Positions 36,919-46,870 of a stretch of DNA of 64,000 bases are shown piece by piece (the first letter of the stretch is position 1; every line of letters begins with the position of its first letter). A program made the translations under genes and the position numbers. Below the pieces are notes generated by a model, which saw only the letters and a list, made by a program, of their open reading frames with translations, made no database searches and had not been told where the DNA came from. Where the stretch lies: assembly GCF_014650175.1 (NCBI RefSeq), contig NZ_BMUL01000006.1, forward strand, positions 248,001-312,000, given 5' to 3'. Source of the DNA: Streptomyces termitum (lineage in GTDB: Bacteria; Actinomycetota; Actinomycetes; Streptomycetales; Streptomycetaceae).

Positions 36919-37986
36919 TCAGTTGTCGTCCTCGTCGATCAGGAAGCCGCGCATCGGCGCCGGCGCCTGCATCGGCTGCGGCGCCTGCGGGCGGACCGGA
37001 GCCATCGGCTGCGTCATCGCCGGGGCCATCTGCTGCTGGCCGCCGTAGGACGGGCCGCCCATGGACGGACCGCCGCCCATCGGGCCGTTGGCACCGTAGG
37101 ACGGGGCACCCGCACCGGCCGACGCCATGGACGGGGCCGGCGGCAGCGAAGCGGCGGCCGGGGTCCGCGGCGGGGCGAGCGAGTCGTCCGCCTGGCTGTC
37201 CAGCTGGCGCAGCTGGGACTCCAGGTAGGACTTCAGCCGCGTGCGGTACTCGCGCTCGAAGCCGCGCAGGTCCTCGACCTTGCGCTCCAGCGTGGCGCGG
37301 GCGGACTCCAGGGAGCCCATCGCGACGCGGTGCTTCTCCTGCGCGTCCCGCTCCAGCGCGTCGGCCTTGGCGCGGGCGTCCCGCTCCAGGCCCTCGGCGC
37401 GGGAGCGCGCCTCGCCGACGATCTTGTTGGCCTCGGAGCGGGCCTCGGCGATCGCCTGGTCGGCGGTCTGCTGGGCCAGCGAGAGGACACGCGCGGCGCT
37501 GTCGCCGCCGGGGCCCTGCTGGGGCTGCGGCTGCGGCGGCATCTGCTGCTGCGGGTGGCCCATGGGGCCGCCCTGCATCGGGCCGGGACCCATCGGTCCG
37601 CCCTGCATCGGGCCCGGACCCATGGGTCCGCCCTGCATGGGGCCGGCGGGAAGCTGGGGGGCACCGGAAGGCAGCTGCGGCGGGCCCATCTGCGGCGGCT
37701 GCTGCTGGACCGGCGGTCCGGATATGGCGGCGGGCACGGGAGCCCCGGGTCCGACGGGACGGTCCTGCGGCTCCGGCGGCTTGCGCATGGCCTGCTGCTG
37801 GTTCTGCGCGGCGGCGCGCGTCGCGGCGGCCAGCTTGGCGCGCAGGTCCTCGTTCTCGCGGAGCAGGCGGGTCAGCTCGGCCTCGACCTCGTCGAGAAAG
37901 GCATCGACCTCGTCCTCGTCATAGCCTTCTCGAAGGCGGACGGTCGTGAACTGCTTGTTCCGCACGTCCTCGGGGGTCAGCGGCAT
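36919..37986 (-). CDS. divIVA: Polar growth determinant DivIVA (Wag31)
   Basis: A 355-residue coiled-coil protein that marks hyphal tips and branch sites and directs tip growth in Streptomyces. The membrane-binding N-terminus is conserved ([19 protein letters not shown]), followed by the first coiled coil ([20 protein letters not shown]). A Pro/Gln/Gly/Met-rich linker with three [10 protein letters not shown] repeats leads to the long second coiled coil (about 165-270: [20 protein letters not shown]...). The tail is disordered and ends [10 protein letters not shown]. It is the last gene downstream of the sepF/yggT segment and is probably also transcribed by its own promoter. Confidence 0.97.
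   Translation of the reverse strand: MPLTPEDVRNKQFTTVRLREGYDEDEVDAFLDEVEAELTRLLRENEDLRAKLAAATRAAAQNQQQAMRKPPEPQDRPVGPGAPVPAAISGPPVQQQPPQMGPPQLPSGAPQLPAGPMQGGPMGPGPMQGGPMGPGPMQGGPMGHPQQQMPPQPQPQQGPGGDSAARVLSLAQQTADQAIAEARSEANKIVGEARSRAEGLERDARAKADALERDAQEKHRVAMGSLESARATLERKVEDLRGFEREYRTRLKSYLESQLRQLDSQADDSLAPPRTPAAASLPPAPSMASAGAGAPSYGANGPMGGGPSMGGPSYGGQQQMAPAMTQPMAPVRPQAPQPMQAPAPMRGFLIDEDDN
37561..37650 (-). repeat. Three 30-bp tandem repeats inside divIVA
   Basis: Units at 37561-37590, 37591-37620 and 37621-37650 encode [14 protein letters not shown] decapeptides in the DivIVA linker. They differ by a few bases. Copy number is expected to vary between strains. Confidence 0.9.
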
Positions 37987-38053
37987 CTCTTCTTCACCTC
38001 TACGTAGTCGTCGGCAGTCGGCAAGACCGTATCGTCCACTCTCTCCTCCACCG

Positions 38054-38344
38054 TCACCTCGCGAGAGTGCTGACGACGGAGATCAGGATGTAGACGATGA
38101 TCATCAGAACGAAGAAGGACAGGTCGAGTGCCACGCCCCCGAGACGCAGCGGCGGGATCAGCCGCCGCAGAAGCTTGAGCGGTGGATCGGTGACCGTGTA
38201 GGTGGCCTCCAGAACGACCACCATCGCCTTGCCGGGCTGCCATGAACGGGCGAACTGGAAGACGTAGTCCATGACCAGCCGGAAGATCAGGAAGACGAGG
38301 AAGCACATCAGCGCGATGTAGACCACCTGTAGTGCGACGCCCAT
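38054..38344 (-). CDS. YggT/YlmG family membrane protein
   Basis: A 96-residue protein with two YggT membrane segments: [23 protein letters not shown] and [18 protein letters not shown]. The family signature lies between them: [23 protein letters not shown]. It sits between sepF and divIVA, the conserved ylm-type neighbourhood of Gram-positive division clusters. The exact biochemical role is unknown; homologues are linked to nucleoid or septum organisation. The ATG is 82 bases after the sepF stop. Confidence 0.93.
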   Translation of the reverse strand: MGVALQVVYIALMCFLVFLIFRLVMDYVFQFARSWQPGKAMVVVLEATYTVTDPPLKLLRRLIPPLRLGGVALDLSFFVLMIIVYILISVVSTLAR

Positions 38345-38426
38345 CCCGCGGTTCCCTCTCCCCTGGCTCTCGTGCTCTCACTTGCTTCCGGCCGCCCCTG
38401 CGGCCGGTCCGTCCGGTCTCGTGTTC

Positions 38427-39047
38427 TCAGCTCTGGTTGAAGAATCCGCCCTCTGCGATACGGGCCTTGTCCTCCGCCGTGACATCGACGTTAGCAGGCG
38501 ACAACAGGAACACCTTCTGCGTCACGCGCTCAATGCTGCCATGGAGTCCGAAGACCAGTCCGGCGGCAAAGTCGACAAGTCGCTTCGCGTCGGTGTCGTC
38601 CATCTCCGTGAGGTTCATGATCACCGGAGTGCCCTCACGGAAGTGTTCCCCGATGGTACGGGCCTCGTTGTAGGTCCGGGGGTGCAGTGTGGTGATGCGG
38701 TACGGCTCCCGCTCGGACACGACCTTGGGCATGATCACCGGTGCGTTCTTCTCCAGGCTCGGGCGTTCGGGTGTGATGGATGCCACGGGGGCAATTCGGG
38801 CCGGACGACCGCTTTCGGCGAGTACCGGGACAGAGTGGGCGACCGGCTCCCGGGGGGCCGGGGGTGCCACCACGCGCACCGGTTCCTCGCGCTCGACCTG
38901 GCGCGGGGGGGTGTGGCGCCGCTCCCTCTCGGGCTCCGGCTCCAGCTCGGGCTCGAAGTCGTCGTCGGGGTCGAAGCCCCGGCCGTCGTACCCATCGTCC
39001 TCCACGAGACCGAGGTAGACCGCCATCTTGCGCATCGCGCCGGCCAT
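38427..39047 (-). CDS. sepF: Cell division protein SepF
   Basis: A 206-residue FtsZ partner that tethers the Z-ring to the membrane, replacing FtsA in this lineage. The amphipathic membrane helix is at the start ([17 protein letters not shown]); an acidic, Pro-rich linker ([18 protein letters not shown]) follows, and the C-terminal globular domain carries [39 protein letters not shown] and the ending [12 protein letters not shown]. It lies 121 bases after yggS; a TATGGT -10-like hexamer on the minus strand (about 39131-39136) suggests a local promoter in that spacer. Confidence 0.96.
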   Translation of the reverse strand: MAGAMRKMAVYLGLVEDDGYDGRGFDPDDDFEPELEPEPERERRHTPPRQVEREEPVRVVAPPAPREPVAHSVPVLAESGRPARIAPVASITPERPSLEKNAPVIMPKVVSEREPYRITTLHPRTYNEARTIGEHFREGTPVIMNLTEMDDTDAKRLVDFAAGLVFGLHGSIERVTQKVFLLSPANVDVTAEDKARIAEGGFFNQS

Positions 39048-39168
39048 GCTCCGCTTCCTCCGCTCTGTGGTGGATCGGCCTCGTCACCAAGTGCCAGCGA
39101 TCCACGGGCCACTCCGCCGTTCACGGAATGACCATATTTTCTGCTGTGGTCCGACCTGCTTGGCGACG

Positions 39169-39906
39169 TTACCCGAGCTTCGGGCGGACACCGAGTACCG
39201 CCGTACCGACGCGTACGTGTGTCGCCCCGGCAGCGACGGCGTCCTCGAGGTCCGCACTCATCCCCGCTGACACCATGTTCGCAGCCGGACGGTCCGCGCG
39301 CAGGGCAGTCGACAAATCCATCAGCCGGTCGAAGGCCGCCCGTTGCCGTCCGGCGTACGCGCCGACCAGCGGGGCCACGGTCATCAGACCGTCGAGCCGC
39401 ACGCCCGGGGCCCGGTCGAGGGCCTCGGCCAACTCCCCGATCCCGTCCGGCGCGACGCCGCCGCGGTCGCCGCGGCCGCCGGCCTCGGCGTCGAGGGCGA
39501 CCTGGATCAGGCAGCCGAGCTCGCGCCCGGCCCTCTCCGCCGCGGCGGAGAGCGAGGAGACCAGTTTCAGCCGGTCGACGGATTGCACCACATCGGCATA
39601 ACCCACCACAGATCTGACCTTGTTGGTCTGCAACTGACCGACGAAGTGCCAGGTGAGATCGAGATCGGCACAGGCGGCGGCCTTGGGGGCGGCGTCCTGG
39701 TCGCGGTTCTCGGCCACGTGCCGGACACCGAGTCCGTGCAGGATGCGCACATCGCTCGCCGGGTAGGTCTTGGTGACCACGATCAGGGTCACCTCCTCGC
39801 GCGGGCGGCCTGCGGCGGCGCAGGCGGCGGCGATCCGCTCCTCCACCCGTGCCAGGTTCGCGGCGAGTTCGGCCGTACGGTCCGTCACGTCTTCGTCCTG
39901 CCCCAT
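39169..39906 (-). CDS. yggS: PLP homeostasis protein YggS
   Basis: A 245-residue PLP-binding protein of the YggS/PROSC family, which keeps free pyridoxal phosphate and amino-acid pools in balance. The PLP lysine is in EVTLIVVTKTYPASDVRIL. Other landmarks are HVAENRDQDAAPKAAAC, WHFVGQLQTNKVRSV and SAGMSADLEDAVAAGATHVRVG. The ATG shares a base with the pgeF stop (TGATG), favouring this start over the GTG seven codons later. It is part of the ylmE position in the division cluster. Confidence 0.95.
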   Translation of the reverse strand: MGQDEDVTDRTAELAANLARVEERIAAACAAAGRPREEVTLIVVTKTYPASDVRILHGLGVRHVAENRDQDAAPKAAACADLDLTWHFVGQLQTNKVRSVVGYADVVQSVDRLKLVSSLSAAAERAGRELGCLIQVALDAEAGGRGDRGGVAPDGIGELAEALDRAPGVRLDGLMTVAPLVGAYAGRQRAAFDRLMDLSTALRADRPAANMVSAGMSADLEDAVAAGATHVRVGTAVLGVRPKLG

Positions 39907-40640
39907 CAGCGGTCCAACCAGACATATCCCGCGAGTCGCCCCGTGGTGCGGTCCCGGCGGTACGAGTAGTGGTCGCCGGACTCCAGGGTGCAGACCCCGG
40001 CGTCCTCGACGTCCGTCACGCCGAGCCGCGCGAGCTGGGCGCGGACCCCGGCGGCGACGTCGACGGCGGGGGTGCCCCAGGAGGTCTCGGCCCAGGCGTC
40101 GGGTTCGGCGGCGGCGACCTCGGCGCGCATCGCCTCCGGCACCTCGTAGCAGCGGCCGCAGACGGCGGGGCCGGTGCGGGCGGTGATCCGGCCGGGCTCG
40201 GCGCCGAGTCCGGTCATCGCGGCGACGGCGGCGGGGACGACCCCGGCGACCATGCCGGGCCGTCCGGCGTGGGCGGCGGCGACGACCCCGGCGACCGGGT
40301 CGGCGAGGAGGACGGGGACGCAGTCGGCGGTGAGGACCGCGAGGGCGAGGCCGCGCCGGGTGGTCACGAGCGCGTCGACGGCGGGGACGGGACCGCCGTC
40401 CTCCCAGGGGCCGTCGACCACGGCGACGCCGGCGCCGTGGACCTGGTTCATCCAGACCACCCGGGCCGGGTCGAGGCCGAGGGCGGCGGCGGCGCGGCCC
40501 CGGTTGGCGCGGACGGCCTCCGGGGCGTCGCCGACGGCGCCGCCGAGGTTGAGCTCCTCGTACGGAACGGCGCTCACCCCGCCCCACCGGTCGGTGAAGG
40601 CGAAGTGCGCGCCGCTCGTCGTGAGGTGGTGCCCTATCAC
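39906..40640 (-). CDS. pgeF: Peptidoglycan editing factor PgeF (YfiH/YlmD, DUF152)
   Basis: A 244-residue multicopper-oxidoreductase-like laccase-fold protein of the YfiH family. In E. coli it edits wrong amino acids in UDP-MurNAc peptides, while other members cleave nucleosides. The conserved metal-site residues are visible: [39 protein letters not shown] (Cys and His ligands) and [15 protein letters not shown]. The GTG start overlaps the ftsZ stop by four bases. Context beside ftsZ and the mur genes supports a wall-related role. Confidence 0.94.
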   Translation of the reverse strand: MIGHHLTTSGAHFAFTDRWGGVSAVPYEELNLGGAVGDAPEAVRANRGRAAAALGLDPARVVWMNQVHGAGVAVVDGPWEDGGPVPAVDALVTTRRGLALAVLTADCVPVLLADPVAGVVAAAHAGRPGMVAGVVPAAVAAMTGLGAEPGRITARTGPAVCGRCYEVPEAMRAEVAAAEPDAWAETSWGTPAVDVAAGVRAQLARLGVTDVEDAGVCTLESGDHYSYRRDRTTGRLAGYVWLDR

Positions 40641-41848
40641 TTCAGGAAGTCCGGGACGTCCAGTTCCTCGGCCGGGCTGTCCGCGTACGGGCGGGCCGGC
40701 GGGACCACCGGCGGGACGGGCGGGAGCGGCGCCTCGTGGTGGACGGCCGGGGCCGGCTCCGGGGCGGCGGGCTCCTCGCGGGGGGAGACCGTGCCGAGTC
40801 CGCCGAGCGGGCGGGGGGTCTCGGCGGCGCGGGGGGCCGGGGCCGGCTCCTCGCGCTTGGCGGTGACCGAGCCGATGATGTTGTCCCGGCGGGCCGGCGG
40901 CTGGCCGCCGTCGAAGCCGGCCGCGATGACGGTGACCCGGACCTCGTCGCCGAGGGCGTCGTCGATGACGGCGCCGAAGATGATGTTCGCCTCGGGGTGG
41001 GCGGCCTCGCTCACCAGCTGGGCGGCCTCGTTGATCTCGAAGAGGCCGAGGTCGCTGCCGCCGGAGATGGAGAGGAGCACGCCGCGGGCGCCGTCGATGG
41101 ACGCCTCCAGGAGTGGCGAGGAGATCGCCATCTCGGCGGCGGCCACGGCGCGGTCGTCGCCGCGGGCGGAGCCGATGCCCATGAGGGCGGAGCCGGCCTC
41201 GGACATGACCGACTTGACGTCGGCGAAGTCGAGGTTGATGAGGCCGGGGGTGGTGATGAGGTCGGTGATGCCCTGGACGCCGCTGAGCAGGACCTGGTCG
41301 GCCGACTTGAAGGCGTCGAGCACCGAGACCTGGCGGTCCGAGATGGACAGCAGCCGGTCGTTCGGGATGACGATGAGGGTGTCGACCTCTTCGCGGAGCT
41401 CGGCGATGCCGTCCTCCGCCTGGTTGGCGCGGCGGCGGCCCTCGAAGGTGAACGGGCGGGTGACCACGCCGATCGTCAGGGCGCCGAGCGAGCGCGCGAT
41501 GTTGGCGACGACGGGGGCGCCGCCGGTGCCGGTGCCGCCGCCCTCGCCGGCGGTGACGAAGACCATGTCGGCCCCCTTGAGGACCTCCTCGATCTCCTCG
41601 CGGTGGTCCTCGGCCGCCTTGCGGCCGACGGCGGGGTTGGCCCCGGCCCCCAGGCCGCGGGTCAGTTCACGGCCGACGTCGAGCTTGACGTCGGCGTCGC
41701 TCATCAACAGCGCCTGTGCGTCGGTGTTGATGGCGATGAACTCGACGCCCTTGAGGCCGACCTCGATCATTCGGTTGATGGCATTGACACCACCGCCGCC
41801 GACACCGATGACCTTGATGACTGCGAGGTAGTTCTGCGGTGCTGCCAC
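40637..41848 (-). CDS. ftsZ: Cell division GTPase FtsZ
   Basis: A 403-residue tubulin homologue forming the Z-ring (vegetative cross-walls and sporulation ladders). The GTP-binding pieces are all present: [40 protein letters not shown], and the T7 loop [16 protein letters not shown] variable Pro/Ala/Glu-rich linker (about 320-390) ends in the partner-binding tail [10 protein letters not shown]. The GTG before AAPQNYLAV gives the standard Streptomyces N-terminus; the longer in-frame extension is promoter DNA. The 278-base spacer upstream holds promoters. Confidence 0.98.
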   Translation of the reverse strand: MAAPQNYLAVIKVIGVGGGGVNAINRMIEVGLKGVEFIAINTDAQALLMSDADVKLDVGRELTRGLGAGANPAVGRKAAEDHREEIEEVLKGADMVFVTAGEGGGTGTGGAPVVANIARSLGALTIGVVTRPFTFEGRRRANQAEDGIAELREEVDTLIVIPNDRLLSISDRQVSVLDAFKSADQVLLSGVQGITDLITTPGLINLDFADVKSVMSEAGSALMGIGSARGDDRAVAAAEMAISSPLLEASIDGARGVLLSISGGSDLGLFEINEAAQLVSEAAHPEANIIFGAVIDDALGDEVRVTVIAAGFDGGQPPARRDNIIGSVTAKREEPAPAPRAAETPRPLGGLGTVSPREEPAAPEPAPAVHHEAPLPPVPPVVPPARPYADSPAEELDVPDFLK

Positions 41849-41945
41849 GTCGAAGGCCTCTCGCCTCGAGTTACGTGCCGCCGCTGCGCTGTGGTTGGTG
41901 CGCCGCGACGGCGGATGCCGATGGGGTGGTCCGGACGCCGACCCC

Positions 41946-41970
41946 AACCCTAACGTTGAAGTTTAGGGTT
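41946..41970. promoter_or_regulatory. Inverted repeat upstream of ftsZ
   Basis: AACCCTAA (41946-41953) and TTAGGGTT (41963-41970) face each other around nine bases, about 100 bases before the ftsZ start. Its AT content stands out. It may be an operator or leader hairpin in the spacer known to carry developmentally controlled ftsZ promoters in Streptomyces. Confidence 0.4.
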
Positions 41971-42006
41971 ACCAGTGTCTCTGTTCGCTGGACTCTTCCG
42001 GACAGG

Positions 42007-42036
42007 ACACTAAGTCGACAAGTGGCGCGCGTTCAA
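42007..42036 (-). promoter_or_regulatory. Candidate ftsZ promoter
   Basis: On the minus strand TTGAAC (42036-42031) and TAGTGT (42012-42007) are separated by 18 bases, a fair match to HrdB-type promoters. Transcription would begin near 42000 and give a leader of about 150 bases that contains the 41946-41970 inverted repeat. Further promoters in this spacer are likely. Confidence 0.4.
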
Positions 42037-42126
42037 CGAACACGCCGAACCTCCCGTTTTTCTTTTCACCCTATGTGATCACCCGTAGCGCTGGCCAACC
42101 AGGGTGCTGACCGGCACATATGCGCG

Positions 42127-42930
42127 TCAACTACCCGACGAGGCGGGCGCGCTGGGAGCACTTACGTCGAAGTGTCCCGCTTTGGGGGTCGCCTTCATGA
42201 GGGCGGTGAGCACCCGGGCCTTGACGGGCCCGTGTTCGGCACTGCCCCAGAAGACGGTGCGTCCCCGGGCGAGTTCCAGAGTGACGGAGTCGTACGAGGA
42301 AAGCCGTACGACACGAGTGTCCTTCGCGATCGCGTCGGGGAGTTCACCCCGGACGCGTACCGCTTCGGCGAGCAGCCGGTCCGCGTCGAAGCGGCGCAGG
42401 CTGGGCGAAGCGGCGGCGTCGAGGACGAGGCGGGGGACGCCGGGGGGCGGGGTGGTGACGGTCGCGAACGGAACGGCGGTGGCGTCGACTTCGACGAATC
42501 GCCCGCTTTTCTCCATGAGGAGCACAGGTTTCCGTTCCGTCACCTTCAGCGTGATTTCGTGCGGCCAGGAGCGTTTCACCTCGATCGAGGCGATCCGGGG
42601 GAGTTCGTCCCGCAGTCGGGCCTCGATGGCTCCGGTGTCGACGGTGACCAGCGGGGCGCCGACCGGGACGGCGGCGACGGACTCGACCTGGGCCCGGGTG
42701 AGGACTCCGGTGCCCGAAGTCTTCACACGTTCTACACGGAACCAGCTGGAGCCGTAGAGGGCCCAGACCGTGCCGCCGACGAGCAGGAGCACGCCGGCGG
42801 CGATCAGCGAGAGGCGCAGGGCGGACGAACGGAGGAGCCCGCCGCGGCCCTCCGGCCGGGGCGGCCGGCCCGACGGTCCTCTGGATCTCCCGGTGCCGCG
42901 CTTCTCCGCGGTCGTCGGTCCGGCTGCCAC
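42127..42930 (-). CDS. ftsQ: Cell division protein FtsQ (DivIB)
   Basis: A 267-residue bitopic membrane protein of the divisome. The cytoplasmic tail is Arg/Gly/Pro-rich, the membrane helix is about residues 38-60 (ALRLSLIAAGVLLLVGGTVW) and the outside part starts with the POTRA domain (WFRVERVKTSGTGVLTRAQV) followed by the FtsQ domain (PHEITLKVTERKPVLLMEKS). It recruits FtsL and septal synthases. The GTG start is 25 bases after the murG stop. Confidence 0.95.
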   Translation of the reverse strand: MAAGPTTAEKRGTGRSRGPSGRPPRPEGRGGLLRSSALRLSLIAAGVLLLVGGTVWALYGSSWFRVERVKTSGTGVLTRAQVESVAAVPVGAPLVTVDTGAIEARLRDELPRIASIEVKRSWPHEITLKVTERKPVLLMEKSGRFVEVDATAVPFATVTTPPPGVPRLVLDAAASPSLRRFDADRLLAEAVRVRGELPDAIAKDTRVVRLSSYDSVTLELARGRTVFWGSAEHGPVKARVLTALMKATPKAGHFDVSAPSAPASSGS

Positions 42931-42955
42931 ACGCGCCTCCTGCCTCGGTCCTCCG

Positions 42956-44050
42956 CTACGCCTGCCGGCGGGCGGCGATCGCCTCGTACACCATCCCGAC
43001 GAGCAGGTCGTCGGCGTCCCGGCGGCCGAACTCGGAGGCGGCGCGGGACATCTCGTAGAGCCGGTGCGGATCGGCCAGTACGGGCAGGACGTTGCCCTGC
43101 ACCCACTGCGGGGTCAGCTCCGCGTCGTCGACGAGGAGACCGCCGCCCGCCTTGACCACCGGCTGCGCGTTGAGCCGCTGTTCGCCGTTGCCGATGGGCA
43201 GCGGCACGTAGGCGGCGGGCAGTCCGACGGCGGAGAGCTCGGCGACGGTCATGGCGCCGGCGCGGCAGAGCATCATGTCGGCCGCCGCGTAGGCGAGATC
43301 CATCCGGTCCACGTACGGTACCGGCACGTAGGGCGGCATTCCGGGCATGTTGTCCACGCGCGGCAGTTCGTTCTTCGGGCCGACCGCGTGCAGGATCTGG
43401 ATGCCGGAGCGCTGGAGCACCGGGGCGACCTGCTGGATGACCTCGTTGAGCCGCCGGGCGCCCTGGGAGCCGCCGGAGACGAGCAGGGTCGGCAGGTTGG
43501 GGTCGAGGCCGAAGGCGGCGCGCGCCTCGGGCCGGACCCGGGCCCGGTCGAGGGTGGCGATGGTGTGCCGCAGCGGGATGCCGATGTAACGGGCGTTGCG
43601 GAGCTTGGAGTCGGGGGTGGCGACGCCGACCCCGGCCGCGTACCGCGAGCCGATCTTGTTGGCCAGGCCGGGCCGGGCGTTGGCCTCGTGGACCACGATC
43701 GGCACGCCGAGGCGCTTGGCCGCGAGGTAGCCCGGCAGCGCCACGTAGCCGCCGAAGCCGACCACGCAGTCCGCCTTGGTGCGCTCCAGGACCTGCTCGG
43801 CGGCCTTGATGGTGCCGCGCAGCCGTCCGGGGACGGTGATCAGCTCGGGGGTGGGCCTGCGGGGCAGCGGCACGGCGGGGATGAGCGCCAGCTCGTAGCC
43901 CCGTTCGGGGACGAGCCGGGTCTCCAGGCCCTTCTCCGTGCCCAGCGCCGTGATGCCCACGCTGGGGTCCTGCCTGCGCAGGGCGTCCGCGAGGGCGAGC
44001 GCCGGCTCGATGTGACCGGCGGTCCCCCCGCCGGCGAGTACGACATGCAC
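42956..44050 (-). CDS. murG: UDP-GlcNAc:lipid I N-acetylglucosaminyltransferase
   Basis: MurG adds GlcNAc to lipid I on the inner membrane face, producing lipid II. The 364-residue GT-B enzyme starts MHVVLAGGGTAGHIEPALAL (G-loop 1). It also shows DCVVGFGGYVALPGYLAAKR, VVHEANARPGLANKIG, the second glycine loop LLVSGGSQGARRLNEV, and the UDP-binding DMMLCRAGAMTVAELSAVGLP. The GTG start is six bases after ftsW. All catalytic motifs are intact. Confidence 0.98.
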   Translation of the reverse strand: MHVVLAGGGTAGHIEPALALADALRRQDPSVGITALGTEKGLETRLVPERGYELALIPAVPLPRRPTPELITVPGRLRGTIKAAEQVLERTKADCVVGFGGYVALPGYLAAKRLGVPIVVHEANARPGLANKIGSRYAAGVGVATPDSKLRNARYIGIPLRHTIATLDRARVRPEARAAFGLDPNLPTLLVSGGSQGARRLNEVIQQVAPVLQRSGIQILHAVGPKNELPRVDNMPGMPPYVPVPYVDRMDLAYAAADMMLCRAGAMTVAELSAVGLPAAYVPLPIGNGEQRLNAQPVVKAGGGLLVDDAELTPQWVQGNVLPVLADPHRLYEMSRAASEFGRRDADDLLVGMVYEAIAARRQA

Positions 44051-44056
44051 CGAAAT

Positions 44057-45388
44057 TCACCGCTCTCCGGACGGGCGCTTCTTGACGCGCCGTCGCATCG
44101 ACTTCCATCTCACCGCGGCCCGCTTGCCCCAGCCGGGGCGGCGCATGGCCAGGGCCGCCTTCGCGGCGGGTTCCTGTCGCGCGAAGGCGATCAGGAGCCC
44201 GACGGCGAACATGGTCGGCAGCAGGGCCGACCCCCCGTACGAGAACAGCGGGAGGGGGACACCGGCGATCGGCAGCAGACCGAGCACCGCACCGATGTTG
44301 ACCACGGCCTGGGCCGTGATCCAGGTGGTCACGCCTCCCGCGGCGAATCTCACGAAGGGGTCCTCCGTGCGTCCGGCCACGCGGATACCCGCATAGCCTA
44401 GGGCCGCGAACAGGGCGAGCACCGACAGCGTCCCCGCGAGGCCCAGTTCCTCACCGGTCACCGCGAAGATGAAGTCGGTGTGCGCTTCGGGCAGTTGGCC
44501 CCATTTTTCCACACTCGCCCCGAGTCCGGAACCGAACCATCCGCCCGACGCCAGAGCATAGATACCGTGCGCGGCCTGGAGGCACGGGGCCCCCTCGCCG
44601 CCCGGGTCGGTGGCCCCGATGCACTGGAATCGCCGCATCCGGTTGTCGCTGGTCTTGATCAGCAGGAAGCCGATGGAGACCGCGACCACCAGCACCCCGG
44701 CGAAGAGGCGGGTCGGCGCGCCCGCCGTCCACAACAGGCCGAAGAGGATGGCCGCGAGGATGATCGAGGTGCCCATGTCGCCGCCGAGCATGATCAGCCC
44801 GAGCAGCATGAAGGTGCCCGGGACCAGCGGCACCAGCATGTGCTTCCACTGCGTGAGCAACTTCATGTCGTGCTTGCGGGCGAGCAGGTCGGCGCCCCAC
44901 AGGATCAGCGCCAGCTTGCCGAACTCGCTGGGCTGGAGCTGGAAGGGGCCGCCGAGCGAGATCCAGTTCTGGTTGCCGTTGACCGCGTGCCCTATCCCCG
45001 GGATCTGCACCAGCACCATCAGGAAGACCGCGCCGACCAGGATCGGATAGGCCAGCGCCCGGTGCAGCCGGACCGGCATCCGGGAGGCGGCGAACAGCAG
45101 CCCGGCGCCCAGGACCGCGGCGAAGAACTGCTTCCGGAAGAAGTACGACGGCACCAGGTCGTAGGTGAGCGCCGTGATCATCGACGCCGAGTAGACCATC
45201 ACCAGGCCGAGCCCGGTGATGAGCAGGCCGGCGCCGATGATCACGTAGTACGCGGTCAGCGGCCGGTCCCAGGTCCGGCGCAGGCGCGCGGGCAGTCCCC
45301 GTACGCCTCCGCCGCGCGGGGCCGCGGGCATCCGCCCCCCGCCACGGGCGGCGGACGGACGGCGTGGCCCGGCGATCTTGCTCGGCAT
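44057..45388 (-). CDS. ftsW: Septal peptidoglycan polymerase FtsW
   Basis: A 443-residue SEDS-family membrane protein, the glycosyltransferase that polymerises lipid II at the septum together with FtsI. About ten membrane helices are visible, starting LTAYYVIIGAGLLITGLGLV. SEDS landmarks: SASMITAL, LGGPFQLQPSEFGKLALIL, GGDMGTSIILAAILFG, EAHTDFIFAVTGEELGLAG and GVPLPLFSYGGSALL. N- and C-terminal tails are Arg-rich and cytoplasmic. The ATG is 57 bases after the murD stop. Confidence 0.97.
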   Translation of the reverse strand: MPSKIAGPRRPSAARGGGRMPAAPRGGGVRGLPARLRRTWDRPLTAYYVIIGAGLLITGLGLVMVYSASMITALTYDLVPSYFFRKQFFAAVLGAGLLFAASRMPVRLHRALAYPILVGAVFLMVLVQIPGIGHAVNGNQNWISLGGPFQLQPSEFGKLALILWGADLLARKHDMKLLTQWKHMLVPLVPGTFMLLGLIMLGGDMGTSIILAAILFGLLWTAGAPTRLFAGVLVVAVSIGFLLIKTSDNRMRRFQCIGATDPGGEGAPCLQAAHGIYALASGGWFGSGLGASVEKWGQLPEAHTDFIFAVTGEELGLAGTLSVLALFAALGYAGIRVAGRTEDPFVRFAAGGVTTWITAQAVVNIGAVLGLLPIAGVPLPLFSYGGSALLPTMFAVGLLIAFARQEPAAKAALAMRRPGWGKRAAVRWKSMRRRVKKRPSGER

Positions 45389-45445
45389 GGTGTCGCTGCC
45401 CCCTCCGGTCGGGCCCGGTGCGGCCGGACCCGTCCGCTGGCCGGG

Positions 45446-46870
45446 TCAGGCGTCTCCGGTGGCGGCGAGCTCGCGGACCGCGTCCGCGAACGCCTCGCCC
45501 CGCTTGTTGTAGTTGGTGAACATGTCCATCGAGGCGCAGGCCGGGGCCAGGAGGACGGTGTCCCCCGGGCGGGCGAGCCGGGCCGCCTCGCGGACCGCCT
45601 CGGACATCGCCCCAGTGTCGGTCCGGTCGAGGTCCACCACCGGCACCTCCGGCGCGTGTCGCGCCAGGGCTTCGCGGATCAGCGCGCGGTCCGCGCCCAT
45701 CAGGACGACCCCGCGCAGCCGCTTCGCGGAGCGCTCCACCAGCTCGTCGAAGGTGGCGCCCTTGGCGAGGCCGCCGGCGATCCAGACGATCGGCTCGTAG
45801 GCCGCCAGGGAGGCTTCGGCGGCGTGGGTGTTGGTGGCCTTGGAGTCGTCCACGTACATCACGCCCCCGACCTCCTCCACCGGCTCGATCCGGTGCGGGT
45901 CGGGGCGGAAGGCGCGCAGCCCCTCGCGGACGGCCTTCGCGTCGACGCCGAAGGCGCGGGCGAGGGCGGCGGCGGCGAGCGCGTTGGCGATGTTGTGCGG
46001 GGCCGGCGGGCGGACGTCGGCGACCTCCGCCAGCTCCTGGGCGTTCTTCTGCCGGTTCTCGACGAAGGCCCGGTCGACGAGGAGGCCCTCGACGACGCCG
46101 AGCTGGGACGGGCCGGGGGTGCCGAGGGTGAAGCCGATCGCCCGGCAGCCCTCCTCGACGTCGGCCTCGCGGACCAGTTCCTCGGTGGCCGGGTCGGCCG
46201 TGTTGTACACGCAGGCGACCTGGTTGCCCTCGTAGATCCGGCCCTTGTCGGCGGCGTACGCCTCCATCGAGCCGTGCCAGTCGAGGTGGTCGGGCGCCAG
46301 GTTGAGCACGGCGGCCGAGTGGGCGCGGACGGAGGGCGCCCAGTGCAGCTGGTAGCTGGAGAGCTCGACGGCGAGGACGTCGTACTCCTCCTCGCCGAGG
46401 ACGGCGTCGAGGAGCGAGACGCCGATGTTGCCGACGGCGGCGGTCCGCAGCCCGGCGGCCTCCAGGATGGAGGCGAGCATCCGGGTGGTGGTGGTCTTGC
46501 CGTTGGTGCCGGTGACGGCCAGCCAGGGGGCCGCGCCGGGGCCGCGCAGGCGCCAGGCCAGCTCGACGTCGCCCCAGACCTCCACGCCCGCCGCCGCGGC
46601 GGCCGCGAAGAGCGGCTTGTCCGGCTGCCAGCCGGGCGCGGTGACGACCAGTTCGGTGCCGGCCGGCAGGGTCGCCCCGTCGCCGAGGCGGACGGTGATC
46701 CCGTCCGCCTCCAGGGCGGCGGCCTGGGTACGGGACCGCTCGTCGTCGCCGTCGTTGACCACGGTCACGACGGCGCCCCGGGCGGCCAGGGCGCGGGCGG
46801 CCGGGATGCCCGACACGCCGAGTCCCGCGACCGTGACCCGCTTGCCCCGCCAGTCCAGCTGTTCGCTCAC
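45446..46870 (-). CDS. murD: UDP-MurNAc-L-Ala:D-Glu ligase
   Basis: MurD adds D-glutamate to UDP-MurNAc-L-alanine in the cytoplasm. The 474-residue protein has the N-terminal UDP-binding Rossmann part ([20 protein letters not shown]), the ATP loop [17 protein letters not shown], the metal and carbamate region [20 protein letters not shown], and the C-terminal ligase part with [20 protein letters not shown]. The GTG start overlapping the mraY stop by four bases was chosen; an ATG five codons upstream is also possible. Confidence 0.97.
   Translation of the reverse strand: MSEQLDWRGKRVTVAGLGVSGIPAARALAARGAVVTVVNDGDDERSRTQAAALEADGITVRLGDGATLPAGTELVVTAPGWQPDKPLFAAAAAAGVEVWGDVELAWRLRGPGAAPWLAVTGTNGKTTTTRMLASILEAAGLRTAAVGNIGVSLLDAVLGEEEYDVLAVELSSYQLHWAPSVRAHSAAVLNLAPDHLDWHGSMEAYAADKGRIYEGNQVACVYNTADPATEELVREADVEEGCRAIGFTLGTPGPSQLGVVEGLLVDRAFVENRQKNAQELAEVADVRPPAPHNIANALAAAALARAFGVDAKAVREGLRAFRPDPHRIEPVEEVGGVMYVDDSKATNTHAAEASLAAYEPIVWIAGGLAKGATFDELVERSAKRLRGVVLMGADRALIREALARHAPEVPVVDLDRTDTGAMSEAVREAARLARPGDTVLLAPACASMDMFTNYNKRGEAFADAVRELAATGDA

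Noticed and set aside
37561..37650. Short regularly spaced repeats considered as a CRISPR remnant
   Set aside because: The units are contiguous 30-bp tandem repeats in frame with divIVA, with no spacers and no cas genes.
41849..41947. Longer FtsZ beginning at 41947
   Set aside because: The extra 33 codons are non-conserved sequence overlapping the inverted repeat; the GTG at 41846-41848 gives the standard Streptomyces N-terminus AAPQNYLAV.
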